NCBI RefSeq assembly: GCF_000702005.1
Contig: NZ_JNKI01000002.1
Coordinates: 124,001-188,000, forward strand
DNA: 64,000 nt
DNA from: Selenomonas sp. ND2010
GTDB lineage: Bacteria > Bacillota > Negativicutes > Selenomonadales > Selenomonadaceae
Direction of reading: 5' to 3'
The notes under the pieces are model-generated. The model saw only the letters and a list, made by a program, of their open reading frames with translations. It had not been told where the DNA came from and ran no database searches. A program made the position numbers and the translations under genes. Below are positions 33,539-42,663 of the stretch, one piece after another. Within the stretch, counting starts at the first letter, position 1. The number at the start of each line of letters is the position of its first letter.

Positions 33539-36166
33539 TTGAAGTACATGAGTGGTAATGAACTGCGTGAAGCTTATTTGCAGTTCTTTTCCGAGAAAAA
33601 AGGCCATCTGCGCCTGCCGAGCTTTTCGCTGATTCCAAAGGATGACCCGACGCTCCTCTTGATTGGTGCTGGTATGGCTCCGTTGAAACCGTTCTTCACG
33701 GGCAAAATGAAGCCGCCTCGCACTCGCGTCACGACGAGTCAGCGCTGCGTGCGTACAGGAGATATCGAAAACGTTGGACGTACGGCGCGTCACCAGACTT
33801 TCTTCGAGATGCTGGGTAACTTTTCGTTTGGCGATTACTTCAAAGGTGAGGCTATCCCTTGGGCTTGGGAATTCCTGACGGAAGTTGTCGAGCTGCCGAA
33901 GGACAAACTTTGGGTAACGGTTTATCCGGATGATGATGAAGCAATCGAAATTTGGAAATCCCAGCCAGGTTTCCCGCAGGATCATATCGTAAAACTCGAT
34001 GACAACTTCTGGGAAATCGGCCCTGGTCCTTGTGGCCCGGACTCTGAGATTTACATCGATCTTGGCGAAGATCGCGGTTGCGGCTCGCCGGACTGTGCTG
34101 TCGGCTGCGACTGCGATCGTTATCTGGAAATCTGGAATCTCGTATTTACCCAGTACGATAAACAGGAAGATGGTTCCTATGCGAACCTGGCACACAAGAA
34201 CATCGATACGGGCTGCGGCCTTGAGCGCTTGGCTTCAGTTGTTCAGAACAAGAAGACCAACTTCGAGACGGATCTTCTCTATCCGATTATCGAATACACG
34301 TCGAAGGTTTCTGGTATCGCTTACGGCGAAGATGACGAAAAGGATGTTTCCCTTAAGGTTATCGCCGATCATGCCCGCTCGATGGCTATCATGATCATGG
34401 ATGGCATTCTGCCGTCCAATGAGGGCCGCGGCTATGTCCTGCGCCGTATCCTGCGTCGTGCCATCCGTCATGGCCGCATGCTGGGAATCAAGGACAAGTT
34501 CCTGGAAGGTGCTGTCGATGCAGCCGTAAATATTTATCGTGGTGCCAAAGACTTTGAGGAACTTGTCAATAAGGCCGATTACATCAAAAAAGTTATCAGC
34601 ATTGAGGAAGATCGCTTTGCTGCTACGCTGAACCAGGGTATGGAACTCTTGAACGGTGAAATTGAAACCGTTAAAGCAGCTGGCAAAAAAGAGCTGGATG
34701 GCGAAGTTGTCTTCAAACTCTACGATACATTTGGATTCCCGTGGGAACTCACGGAAGAAATTCTGCACGAAAATGGCCTGGACCTCGACAAAGAGGGCTT
34801 CGAGAAAGCCATGGACGAGCAGCGCACGCGTGCCCGTAACGCTCGTGCCGAAAACACTCGTGTTGCTGTACCGGATCTTTCAAGCATTGATGTCAGCAAG
34901 CTGCTGGTGGATGAGACGGCTACGGAAGGAAAAGTCGTTGCCATCTGGAAAGACGGCGTGCTCGTCGATGAAATTACGGATGGGCAGGAAGCTGGTATCA
35001 TTCTCGACAAGACGCCGTTCTACGCAGAAGGCGGCGGACAGGTCGGTGATGAGGGCATGTTCATCAGCGAATTTGGCCGCATCAAGGCGGTTAATGCCAA
35101 GAAACTGCCGGATGGCACGGTCTATCATGAAGCTTATGTCGAAGAAGGTCAGCTGAAAGTTGGCGAGACGGTCAAGATTGAAGTCGATCAGGTGAAGAAA
35201 CTGGCATCAGCTCGTAACCATACGGCTACGCATCTCTTGCAGGCCGCCCTCAAACAGGTTGTCGGGGATCAGGTCAACCAGGCGGGTTCTTCCGTTACGC
35301 CGGAGCGCCTGCGCTTTGACTTTACGAACTTTGAACCGGTTACGGCTCAGCAGCTGGCGGATGTAGAAGAACTCGTCAACAACGAGATCCTCAAAGGCCA
35401 GGATGTTGAGATTTCTCATATGAGCATTGAGGAGGCCAAAGAGGCAGGGGCTATGGCACTGTTCTCCGAAAAATACGGCGACGTTGTCCGTGTCGTTAAG
35501 GTCCCAGGGTTCTCCATGGAACTTTGCGCTGGTTCTCATGTCAAGAACGTCGGTCAGGTTGGCATGTTCAAAATTGTCAGCGAGTCCGGTGTCGCTTCGG
35601 GTGTTCGCCGTATTGAGGCTATTACGGGTAAAGCTGCCCTCGATTATGTCAATGGCAAGCTGGCAGTTCTTTCGGAAGCTGCTTCCCTGCTCAAGACGAA
35701 AGAGGAAGAGGTGCCCGCTCAGATTGAGAAGGTACAGGCAGAGAGCAAAGAAATGAGCAAGCAGCTCGCAGAAGTTGCCGAGATGCGCGAAAAAGCTGAT
35801 GCTCAGAACCTGCTGGCCGGTCTCAAAACCATCAAAGACGTCAATGTTGTCTGTGGCAAATCCAATGCAGCCAGCATGGATGAACTTCGCGATGTAGCGG
35901 ATATGACCAGCTCCAAGATTGAATCTCCGAGCGTCGTTGTCCTGGCTTGTGCGAATGATGGCAAGGTTAATCTCGTGGTTAAAGCAGATAAGGCTGCCGT
36001 CGCCAAGGGAATCCATGCCGGTAAAATCATCAAAGAAGCGGCTCAGACTGTCGGTGGCGGCGGTGGCGGCCGTCCGGATATGGCACAGGCAGGCGGTAAA
36101 AATGCTGAGGCATTGCCGAAGGCCTTTGATAAAGCGGTAGAAGTAATTGAAAGCCAGCTGGGCTAA
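33539..36166 (+). CDS. alaS: Alanyl-tRNA synthetase
   Basis: A 875-residue class II synthetase, full length for AlaRS. N-terminal aminoacylation domain with LREAYLQFFSEKKGH and TSQRCVRTGDIENVG; editing domain with ARNHTATHLLQAAL near residue 560 (HxxxH zinc site) and CAGSHVKNVGQVG near residue 665; C-Ala domain ending in a Gly-rich GGGGGGRPDMAQAGG. TTG at 33539 lies 8 bases after GGGGGT; an internal ATG three codons later is the alternative. No T-box leader is visible in the 107-base upstream gap. Confidence 0.97.
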   Translation: MKYMSGNELREAYLQFFSEKKGHLRLPSFSLIPKDDPTLLLIGAGMAPLKPFFTGKMKPPRTRVTTSQRCVRTGDIENVGRTARHQTFFEMLGNFSFGDYFKGEAIPWAWEFLTEVVELPKDKLWVTVYPDDDEAIEIWKSQPGFPQDHIVKLDDNFWEIGPGPCGPDSEIYIDLGEDRGCGSPDCAVGCDCDRYLEIWNLVFTQYDKQEDGSYANLAHKNIDTGCGLERLASVVQNKKTNFETDLLYPIIEYTSKVSGIAYGEDDEKDVSLKVIADHARSMAIMIMDGILPSNEGRGYVLRRILRRAIRHGRMLGIKDKFLEGAVDAAVNIYRGAKDFEELVNKADYIKKVISIEEDRFAATLNQGMELLNGEIETVKAAGKKELDGEVVFKLYDTFGFPWELTEEILHENGLDLDKEGFEKAMDEQRTRARNARAENTRVAVPDLSSIDVSKLLVDETATEGKVVAIWKDGVLVDEITDGQEAGIILDKTPFYAEGGGQVGDEGMFISEFGRIKAVNAKKLPDGTVYHEAYVEEGQLKVGETVKIEVDQVKKLASARNHTATHLLQAALKQVVGDQVNQAGSSVTPERLRFDFTNFEPVTAQQLADVEELVNNEILKGQDVEISHMSIEEAKEAGAMALFSEKYGDVVRVVKVPGFSMELCAGSHVKNVGQVGMFKIVSESGVASGVRRIEAITGKAALDYVNGKLAVLSEAASLLKTKEEEVPAQIEKVQAESKEMSKQLAEVAEMREKADAQNLLAGLKTIKDVNVVCGKSNAASMDELRDVADMTSSKIESPSVVVLACANDGKVNLVVKADKAAVAKGIHAGKIIKEAAQTVGGGGGGRPDMAQAGGKNAEALPKAFDKAVEVIESQLG

Positions 36167-36185
36167 TCCAAGAAATAAGTGAACA

Positions 36186-36214
36186 GACTCCCTCTTTTTT
36201 GAGGGAGTCGTTCT
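36186..36214 (+). terminator. Terminator after alaS
   Basis: GACTCCCTC / GAGGGAGTC with a six-T loop, then GTTCTT. Confidence 0.82.
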
Positions 36215-36238
36215 TACTTTGCGAAGGAGGTTCCGGCA

Positions 36239-37270
36239 ATGGAAGTCGATATTACAAATAAGGCAAATAAAGTTATTCGTTTCGGCCTTATCGGATTGGT
36301 GTTACTGGCAGTTATCGTCAGCACGGGTGTTTACTATTATCAACACCATAATAAGACTTTGACCATCTATGATGCGCAAATTACTGGCGATATCGTGCAG
36401 GCTAAGGCAAAGTCTCCTGGTAAAATTACTGAGATTGTGGTAAGTGATGGTGACCATGTAGAAGCTGGTGATGTAATCGCCCGTATGGAATCCAGCATCA
36501 CTGATGAACAGATTCAGCAGCTGGAGCAGAATGTCAAATTGGCACAACAAAGTCTCGAGCAGCTCAAAAAAGGTGCTACGATGACACTGCCTGCAGCGCC
36601 GCAAGCACAGACGCCTAGTGCACCTACCTATAGTGCTAGTGCCCAGCGCGAAGTGGCCAGACTGCGGGCAAAGCTTGCCAATATGCGGGCAAATCCTGAT
36701 GCATATTCGCGGCGGGAAATGCAAAATGTCCAGTCAGAATTAAATGCCGCGCAGGCTGCCGCAGTGGTGCCAGCGGCCCCATCGGTTCCAGCACCAGCTT
36801 CGGTTACGCCAAGTGCTCCGCCAAATCCGGATATCATCAAGCAGGCCGAACTTCAGGTACAGGTTGCAGAAGCTGCTTTGGCAAACGCCAAGGAGGCGCA
36901 GCAAGCGACAGATATCTTGGCGCCAACAGCGGGAACGGTTATGCTTATTGATGATTTGGCCGAAGGATCTGAAGTAAAAGCAGATCAGGTTGTTGTCAAT
37001 CTAATGGATCCAGAGAACGCATGGCTTGAAGCCAAGGTAACGCCGGAACAGGCGAAAAACATTCGGCTCGGTCAGTTTGCAGCCTACGAACTCGACAATC
37101 ACAAGCTGCAAGGTTCGGTGCGGGATATTGTTGAACCGTCAACCGATGAAAATACGGAGCAGGATGATGGCGACAGCCGGGTTACCCTAAAAATATCGTT
37201 GCCATCCGGGTTGGATTTTACCGTTAAACCAGGCATGACGACTACCTTAAAGTTTGCAATCGGCAATTGA
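36239..37270 (+). CDS. HlyD/EmrA-type membrane fusion (periplasmic adaptor) protein
   Basis: A 343-residue protein with one N-terminal membrane anchor (residues 14-33, FGLIGLVLLAVIVSTGVYYY), a biotinyl-lipoyl half-motif (VQAKAKSPGKITEIVVSDGD) and its second half near residue 220 (LAPTAGTVMLIDDLAEGSEV). Between them is a coiled coil broken by two Pro/Ala-rich stretches (about residues 115-130 and 170-190), an unusual low-complexity composition. Such adaptors link an inner-membrane pump to an outer-membrane channel. No pump or TolC-like gene is adjacent, so the partner is elsewhere. AAGGAGG precedes the ATG. Confidence 0.82.
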   Translation: MEVDITNKANKVIRFGLIGLVLLAVIVSTGVYYYQHHNKTLTIYDAQITGDIVQAKAKSPGKITEIVVSDGDHVEAGDVIARMESSITDEQIQQLEQNVKLAQQSLEQLKKGATMTLPAAPQAQTPSAPTYSASAQREVARLRAKLANMRANPDAYSRREMQNVQSELNAAQAAAVVPAAPSVPAPASVTPSAPPNPDIIKQAELQVQVAEAALANAKEAQQATDILAPTAGTVMLIDDLAEGSEVKADQVVVNLMDPENAWLEAKVTPEQAKNIRLGQFAAYELDNHKLQGSVRDIVEPSTDENTEQDDGDSRVTLKISLPSGLDFTVKPGMTTTLKFAIGN

Positions 37271-37325
37271 TTGTCCTGTACAGATAGATATATCGATACA
37301 ACATTCATAACTTTAATGATTTATT

Positions 37326-37369
37326 AGCCCTTTGTCATAAATTTCGAATGACAAAGGGCTTTCTTTTTT
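37326..37369 (+). terminator. Terminator between the HlyD-like gene and yerC
   Basis: A perfect 12-bp stem AGCCCTTTGTCA / TGACAAAGGGCT with an 11-base loop and TTCTTTTTT. Confidence 0.88.
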
Positions 37370-37448
37370 GAGGGGTCTGTGTTATAATGACAGGTAATTT
37401 CACAAACTAAAGGAATAAAGACGGAAAGAATAACAGGAGGATATTATC

Positions 37449-37745
37449 ATGGTAAATCCAAAACTGAAGGACAAGCTGAATGACCAGCTTTGTCAGGCAG
37501 TTCTTTCGCTGAATAATATCGATGAGTGCTATCAGTTTTTTGAAGATATTTGCACGATCAGCGAATTGAAATCAATGTCTCAGCGATTAGAAGTCGCGCG
37601 GATGTTAAAGGCAGGTCATACCTATGATGAGATAGTCGAGCAGACCGGCGCTAGCACGGCGACAATCAGCCGCGTCAAGCGATGCCTCAATTATGGTGCT
37701 GACGGGTATAAGACAGTTCTGGAGCGGCTGCCTAAATCCGAGTAA
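37449..37745 (+). CDS. YerC/YecD family TrpR-like regulator, probable histidine-operon repressor
   Basis: A 98-residue all-helical protein of the TrpR superfamily. The helix-turn-helix is visible as AGHTYDEIVEQTGASTATIS followed by RVKRCLNYG near residues 55-85. YerC-type proteins have been predicted by comparative genomics to control histidine biosynthesis in Firmicutes. Here the gene stands directly in front of the whole his operon, 37 bases before hisZ, which agrees. The likely binding site is the GTTTACA cluster before hisG (39506-39536). AGGAGG precedes the ATG. Confidence 0.85.
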   Translation: MVNPKLKDKLNDQLCQAVLSLNNIDECYQFFEDICTISELKSMSQRLEVARMLKAGHTYDEIVEQTGASTATISRVKRCLNYGADGYKTVLERLPKSE

Positions 37746-37782
37746 CCGCATAGGAATATAAGTGATAAGGAGCGAAGAACAG

Positions 37783-38967
37783 ATGGAAAAGGATAAAAAT
37801 GTTTTGGAAATCCCTTATGGTACGCGTGATTTTTTGCCTAACGAGGCAGCCGATAAGCGTGCTATCGAAACAAAGCTCGCTGAACTATTTGCGGAATGGG
37901 GCTATGAGGAAGTCGTCACCCCAACCATTGAATACCTGGATAATCTTACGCTTGGCAGCAATTCCAATCTCCAGGATCATCTGTTCAAACTCTTTGATAA
38001 AAACAATCGAACCTTGGCATTACGCCATGAAATGACTACGCCGATTGCTCGTCTCGTAAGCAGTCGGTTGACGGATTATCCGCTGCCGGTGAAGCTTTCC
38101 TATATCAGTAGTGTCTTCCGTCAGGAACAGACGCAGATGGGACGTCAGTGTGAGTTTCATCAAGCTGGCGTTGAGCTTATGGGAAGCACTAGTGCCTTTG
38201 CAGATGCAGAGATTCTTGCACTGGCCATTCAAGGTCTGTTGCGTTCGGGGTTAAAGGATTTTCAGATTTGCCTGGGACAGGTGGAATTTCTCAACGGCAT
38301 CATGGAGCAGTATCAGCTTCCCGCAGAGGTAAAGGAAAAGCTCAAGGAGGCTATGGAACAGCGTAATTTGGTCGAACTGGAAACATTGGTCGATCAATTG
38401 GGACTTTCCGACAATGCGAAAGTCGTTTTGAAAAAACTGCCGCTGCTTAACGGTGGCGATGCAATGCTTAAGAGTGCCTATGACCTAGCGCTTAACGAAC
38501 AAAGCCGCCGGGCGCTTGACAATCTTTCAGAAATCTATCGTTTGTTGAAGTCTTATGGAATCGAGCAGTATGTACGCTTCGACCTAGGAATCATCCGTGA
38601 CTTCAGCTACTATACGGGGATGGTATTTGAAGCTTATACACCAGGGCTTGGATTCCCACTTTGCGGTGGTGGCCGCTATGACCATTTACTTTCGGATTTT
38701 GGTAATGCCTGCCCGGCTACGGGCTTTGGAATGGGAATCGAGCGCATTTTGTTAGCACTGGAGCGTCAAGGTCTTGAAAAACCAAAACGGGCACGCGATA
38801 TCTATCTTTCCTATGCAGCAGGCAAAGAGAGCCAGGCGGTTGAACAGGCTGGTATCCTTCGGCAGAAAGGAAAAACAGTAGAACTTGCTTTGAATCCACA
38901 GGATAAAGCCGAAGCGACAAAAATGCAGCAGGCAAAGGGTTATTCGGAATTGGTTTATCTCTCATGA
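37783..38967 (+). CDS. hisZ: ATP phosphoribosyltransferase regulatory subunit HisZ
   Basis: HisZ is a catalytically inactive HisRS paralogue that pairs with short HisG and mediates histidine feedback. The 394-residue protein has class II synthetase-like motifs (YGTRDFLPNEA near residue 10, FRQEQTQMGRQCEFHQAG near residue 110, GGGRYDHLLSDFG near residue 298) but ends at the size of HisZ, lacking the anticodon-binding domain of HisRS. The ATG at 37783 lies 10 bases after AAGGAG. The presence of hisZ fits the short hisG downstream. Confidence 0.92.
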   Translation: MEKDKNVLEIPYGTRDFLPNEAADKRAIETKLAELFAEWGYEEVVTPTIEYLDNLTLGSNSNLQDHLFKLFDKNNRTLALRHEMTTPIARLVSSRLTDYPLPVKLSYISSVFRQEQTQMGRQCEFHQAGVELMGSTSAFADAEILALAIQGLLRSGLKDFQICLGQVEFLNGIMEQYQLPAEVKEKLKEAMEQRNLVELETLVDQLGLSDNAKVVLKKLPLLNGGDAMLKSAYDLALNEQSRRALDNLSEIYRLLKSYGIEQYVRFDLGIIRDFSYYTGMVFEAYTPGLGFPLCGGGRYDHLLSDFGNACPATGFGMGIERILLALERQGLEKPKRARDIYLSYAAGKESQAVEQAGILRQKGKTVELALNPQDKAEATKMQQAKGYSELVYLS

Positions 38968-39491
38968 TACAGCGAATACGGCAATTTTATTGTGCTTTGA
39001 CAGCTCATATCCGTGAAGATGACCGTCAATTTATTGAACTGTCCCTTCCAGAAGCTGCCAGAGGCTTATTCTATCAAATGCACCCAGCCGATCAGGCGCA
39101 TGCTCTTAATGTGGCCAAAACAGCGCTGCAATTTGTTGACAAGTCAAATTTGACCATTGACCGGTCAATGCTTCTGCGCTGTGCGTTGCTACATGACGTT
39201 GGTCGGAAAAAGGGAGATCTGGACATCTGGGGGAAAGTTTTTGCGGTACTTGTCACACATTATGCGCCTGGATTCGCTAGGGACTTTGCTTGCGCAACGG
39301 CCACTTCTATTTGGGATAAGCCTGGACATGCGATTTATGTCTATTTCCATCATCCGGAAATTGGGGCTGCTATGCTGCAGAATATTGGACTTTATGAAGA
39401 GGCAGACATTATTTCGCGGCATCATCAGCCGCCTGCACAGGATGATCCCGTTCTTTTGACAATACTGCGGCAGGCGGATGAAAAAAATTAA
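38964..39491 (+). CDS. HD-domain hydrolase inside the his operon
   Basis: A 175-residue protein with HD-superfamily metal ligands: MHPADQAHALNVAKT (first His), CALLHDVGRKKGDLD (His-Asp) and further His residues in YFHHPEIGA and SRHHQPP. It is probably a phosphohydrolase; the substrate is unknown. Its ATG overlaps the hisZ stop as ATGA, so it is co-translated with hisZ, and it lies in front of the internal his promoter. It contains a TTGACAAGTCAA word and a perfect CATTGACCGGTCAATG palindrome within coding sequence. Confidence 0.8.
   Translation: MIQRIRQFYCALTAHIREDDRQFIELSLPEAARGLFYQMHPADQAHALNVAKTALQFVDKSNLTIDRSMLLRCALLHDVGRKKGDLDIWGKVFAVLVTHYAPGFARDFACATATSIWDKPGHAIYVYFHHPEIGAAMLQNIGLYEEADIISRHHQPPAQDDPVLLTILRQADEKN
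39135..39170. repeat. TTGACAAGTCAA word followed by a perfect 16-bp palindrome
   Basis: The word is at 39135-39146 and CATTGACCGGTCAATG at 39155-39170, both built from TTGAC/GTCAA halves. Confidence 0.6.
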
Positions 39492-39500
39492 CACATTTGC

Positions 39501-39536
39501 TTGACGTTTACAGGTTTACATGTTAGTATTGTAAAC
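39501..39536 (+). promoter_or_regulatory. hisG promoter with overlapping GTTTACA operator-like repeats
   Basis: TTGACG (39501-39506) and TAGTAT (39524-39529) have a 17-base spacer. GTTTACA occurs at 39506-39512 and 39514-39520, and its complement TGTAAAC at 39530-39536; the second and third form a dyad centred on the -10 element. The position is that of a repressor site, and the YerC-like regulator is the natural candidate. Confidence 0.6.
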
Positions 39537-39583
39537 ATATTAGTGCTTTAACAAGATAAAGAGTAGAAATCAGGAGGTCATAT

Positions 39584-40252
39584 ATGCAGTCAACTTCTAT
39601 GGATTACCTGACAATTGCTCTGCCTAAAGGCAAGTTGTTTGGCCTGTCAGCAGATTTATTGGCAAAGATTGGTTATACCGCCGAAGGGCTTTCGGATAAA
39701 TCACGCAAACTCATCATTACCAACGAGGAAAAGAAAATTAAATTCATCGTTTCGAAGACTGCCGATGTACCGACCTATGTAGAATATGGTGCAGCTGATC
39801 TGGGGGTCATAGGCAAAGATGTTTTGCTAGAATCCGGCAAAGATGTTTATGAGCTGTTAGATCTTGGCTTTGGTCGCTGTCATTTGATGATGGCGGTTCC
39901 CAAGGAAGAGAAACGCGCTAAGTTGCTGGATTACAATCACACCCGGGTGGCAACGAAATTCCCGCATATTGCGGAGCAATTCTTTAATCGCCATGGCATG
40001 CAGATGGAATACATTAAACTCAATGGATCCATTGAGTTAGGACCTATTGTTGGCCTTTCGGAAAGCATTGTCGATATCGTGGAAACCGGAACGACGCTGC
40101 GGGAAAACGGGCTCGAAGAAATTGTCGCCATTCAGGACGCCACGGCCCGTCTGATTGCCAACCGTGTCAGCTTCAAGATGAAGTTTGACCGCATCCATAC
40201 GATGATTTCGGATTTGCGTAAGATTTTAGAAAGCGAGGCTGCGGCAAAATGA
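39584..40252 (+). CDS. hisG: ATP phosphoribosyltransferase catalytic subunit (short form)
   Basis: HisG condenses ATP and PRPP in the first committed step of histidine synthesis. The 222-residue protein is the short, HisZ-dependent form without the C-terminal regulatory domain. Motifs: LTIALPKGKLF at the front, YGAADLGVIGKDVL near residue 66, and the PRPP loop VGLSESIVDIVETGTTLREN near residue 155. AGGAGG lies 6-7 bases before the ATG; an internal ATG five codons on is an alternative. It overlaps hisD by 4 bases. Confidence 0.96.
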   Translation: MQSTSMDYLTIALPKGKLFGLSADLLAKIGYTAEGLSDKSRKLIITNEEKKIKFIVSKTADVPTYVEYGAADLGVIGKDVLLESGKDVYELLDLGFGRCHLMMAVPKEEKRAKLLDYNHTRVATKFPHIAEQFFNRHGMQMEYIKLNGSIELGPIVGLSESIVDIVETGTTLRENGLEEIVAIQDATARLIANRVSFKMKFDRIHTMISDLRKILESEAAAK

Positions 40253-41586
40253 AGATTGTAAAAGCAAACGAAGTGGGAGAATACGAAGTCGAAGGTTTGC
40301 TCACGAAAGCGGCCTTTGATGAAGTGGAGCTCAATCCCAAGATCCGGGAAGCCAACCGCAAGACCTTTGGGCGCGATATGAGTGCCTCGGAATTGGTTCG
40401 TCAGATTGTCCGCGATGTTCGTAACGATGGCGATAAAGCTGTTATTCATTATACGAAGTTAATCGACCGGGTGGAATTCACTCCCGAACAGTTTTTGGTT
40501 TCGGAAGAAGAATTTGCCGCAGCCGAAAACGAAGCCGATCCCCAGGTTGTAGAATCTCTTAGAAAGGCGGCAGAAAACGTCCGTCGTTATCATCAGGAAC
40601 AAAAGCCAAATTCCTGGATGACCTATCGCGAACACGGTTCGATTCTTGGTCAGTCCATCGTTCCGTTGGATCGAGTAGGGATTTATGTACCAGGGGGCAC
40701 GGCGGCTTATCCGTCTTCGGTAATCATGAACGCGGTACCAGCTGTTGTTGCTGGCGTTGGCGAAATCATCATGATGGTGCCGCCGAAAAATGGTAAAATT
40801 AATCCGTATGTGCTCATTGCCGCTCGTGCTGCTGGGGTTAAGAAAATCTATAAAATCGGTGGAGCTCAGGCCATTGCCGCCATGGCTTTTGGCACGGAGA
40901 CGATTCCGCGGGTGGACAAGATTACCGGTCCAGGAAATATCTTTGTGACACTAGCGAAAAAAGAGGTCTATGGTCATGTGGATATCGATATGCTCGCAGG
41001 TCCTAGTGAGATTCTCATCGTTGCCGATAAGACGGCTGACCCGGTTTATACGGCAGCAGATATGCTTAGCCAGGCCGAACATGATCCGCTAGCTTCGAGC
41101 ATCGTCATTACGGATGATGAAGAATTGGCATATCAGGTGGAAGCTGAAGCGGAAAAACAGCTTGCTAAGCTGCCGCGCCGTGAGATTGCTCAAGCGTCGA
41201 TCGACCGCAACGGCCTTATCGTTATTGCAGAAGATATGATGCAGGCAATGCGGTTTGCGAATGTATCGGCACCAGAGCATTTGGAACTTTTGACGGCAGA
41301 TCCATTCCAACTGCTTCCGTATGTCCGCCATGCGGGGGCGGTGTTCCTGGGGGCTTATTCGCCCGAACCGCTTGGTGATTATTTCGCTGGTCCAAACCAT
41401 GTACTGCCAACCGGTGGTACGGCACGCTATTACAGCGTGCTTAACGTAGAAACTTTTATGAAGCGTACGAGTATTATCTCGTACACACAGCCTGCGCTTC
41501 AGGCAGTTAGCGAAGATATCATTCGTTTGGCTGAGACTGAGGGCTTGCAGGCACATGCGAATGCAATCCGTTTGAGGAGGAAATAA
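40249..41586 (+). CDS. hisD: Histidinol dehydrogenase
   Basis: HisD performs the last two oxidations, L-histidinol to L-histidine, with NAD and Zn. The 445-residue protein contains RVGIYVPGGTAAYPSSVIMN near residue 140, KITGPGNIFVTLAKKEVYG near residue 224, and the zinc/catalytic block DMLAGPSEILIVAD near residue 246; QAEHDPLASS carries a metal His and SAPEHLELLT the catalytic Glu-His pair. The N-terminal 30 residues (MKIVKANEVGEYEVEG) are slightly longer than in E. coli. ATG overlaps the hisG stop. Confidence 0.97.
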   Translation: MKIVKANEVGEYEVEGLLTKAAFDEVELNPKIREANRKTFGRDMSASELVRQIVRDVRNDGDKAVIHYTKLIDRVEFTPEQFLVSEEEFAAAENEADPQVVESLRKAAENVRRYHQEQKPNSWMTYREHGSILGQSIVPLDRVGIYVPGGTAAYPSSVIMNAVPAVVAGVGEIIMMVPPKNGKINPYVLIAARAAGVKKIYKIGGAQAIAAMAFGTETIPRVDKITGPGNIFVTLAKKEVYGHVDIDMLAGPSEILIVADKTADPVYTAADMLSQAEHDPLASSIVITDDEELAYQVEAEAEKQLAKLPRREIAQASIDRNGLIVIAEDMMQAMRFANVSAPEHLELLTADPFQLLPYVRHAGAVFLGAYSPEPLGDYFAGPNHVLPTGGTARYYSVLNVETFMKRTSIISYTQPALQAVSEDIIRLAETEGLQAHANAIRLRRK

Positions 41587-41592
41587 AACCTT

Positions 41593-42663
41593 ATGTTGAA
41601 ATACCGTACTGGACTTAAAGATATGCCATCTTATGATGTGGTGGAGCGTGACTGGGAAATTAAGGTCAACGCGAACGAATGCAATATGAATCTGCCGCCG
41701 ATGGTTGAAGACCGTTTGATGGGCCGTCTCTCCCGTGTCGCCTATAACCGTTATCCAAATGAGGAATATGATGCATTGCGTGAGCAGATTGCCGACAATC
41801 ATAAATTGCAGAAGGAAAACGTTCTGCTTGGCAGCGGCTCCAGTGAAATTATCGAAAAACTCTTTTACTGCTTCGGCGGAACCAAAGCGAAAAAAATCGT
41901 TTATCCAGAGCCTTCTTTTTCGATGTATCGGATTTATGCCAAAGCGGCACAGGCCCAAGGCGTGCCGGTACCGTTGGAGGCGGATTATTCCCTGGATGTC
42001 GATAAATTTGTCACTGCGGTAAACGAAAATAAGGCTTCGCTGGCAGTGATCTGCAATCCGAACAATCCGACGGGAACGGGCTATTCGGTCAGCGATATTG
42101 AATTTATCGCGCAAAACATTCCAGGCAATTGTGCGTTGCTTATTGATGAAGCCTATATGGAGTTTTATGGACGTACTTCCGTTGGCCTATTGAAAAAATA
42201 TCCCAATCTCATCATTGCTCGGACCTTTTCGAAGGCGTATGGTCTAGCCGCTGCTCGCGTTGGGTATATGCTGGCTGGTAAGGATATTGTCACGATGATT
42301 GAGAAATCCTATATGCCGTATCACCTGAACGTCCTGTCGCTGGCAACTGCTGACATCGTTTACCAGATGCGCCACGAGTATGTGCCACGCATTCAGATGA
42401 TGATTGCGGAGCGCAAGCGCATGAGCAGCGAATTGGATAAATTGCCTGGTGTTACGGTCTATCCGTCCGAAACGAATTTCGTCCTGATAAAATATGCTAA
42501 GGCGAAAGAGCTCAATAAATATCTCGAAACGAAGGGAATCGGTGTCCGCTGCTTTGGCGATGCTCCTGGCCTAAACAATTGCCTGCGTATTTCCATGGGC
42601 TTGCGGGAAGAAAATGACCGCTGGTACGATGCCATCAAACAATTTGTGGAGGGAAGAGCATGA
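41593..42663 (+). CDS. hisC: Histidinol-phosphate aminotransferase
   Basis: This PLP enzyme of 356 residues transaminates imidazole-acetol phosphate. Seen: KVNANECNMNLPP near residue 25, GSGSSEIIEKLFYCF near residue 80, the substrate loop CNPNNPTGTGY near residue 155, and the PLP-lysine block ARTFSKAYGLAAARVGYM near residue 212. It starts 6 bases after hisD and overlaps hisB by 4. Confidence 0.96.
   Translation: MLKYRTGLKDMPSYDVVERDWEIKVNANECNMNLPPMVEDRLMGRLSRVAYNRYPNEEYDALREQIADNHKLQKENVLLGSGSSEIIEKLFYCFGGTKAKKIVYPEPSFSMYRIYAKAAQAQGVPVPLEADYSLDVDKFVTAVNENKASLAVICNPNNPTGTGYSVSDIEFIAQNIPGNCALLIDEAYMEFYGRTSVGLLKKYPNLIIARTFSKAYGLAAARVGYMLAGKDIVTMIEKSYMPYHLNVLSLATADIVYQMRHEYVPRIQMMIAERKRMSSELDKLPGVTVYPSETNFVLIKYAKAKELNKYLETKGIGVRCFGDAPGLNNCLRISMGLREENDRWYDAIKQFVEGRA

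Noticed and set aside
41089-42114. Open frame antisense to hisD/hisC (341 codons)
   Set aside because: It lies fully across two certain genes, spans their junction and reads as low-quality protein.
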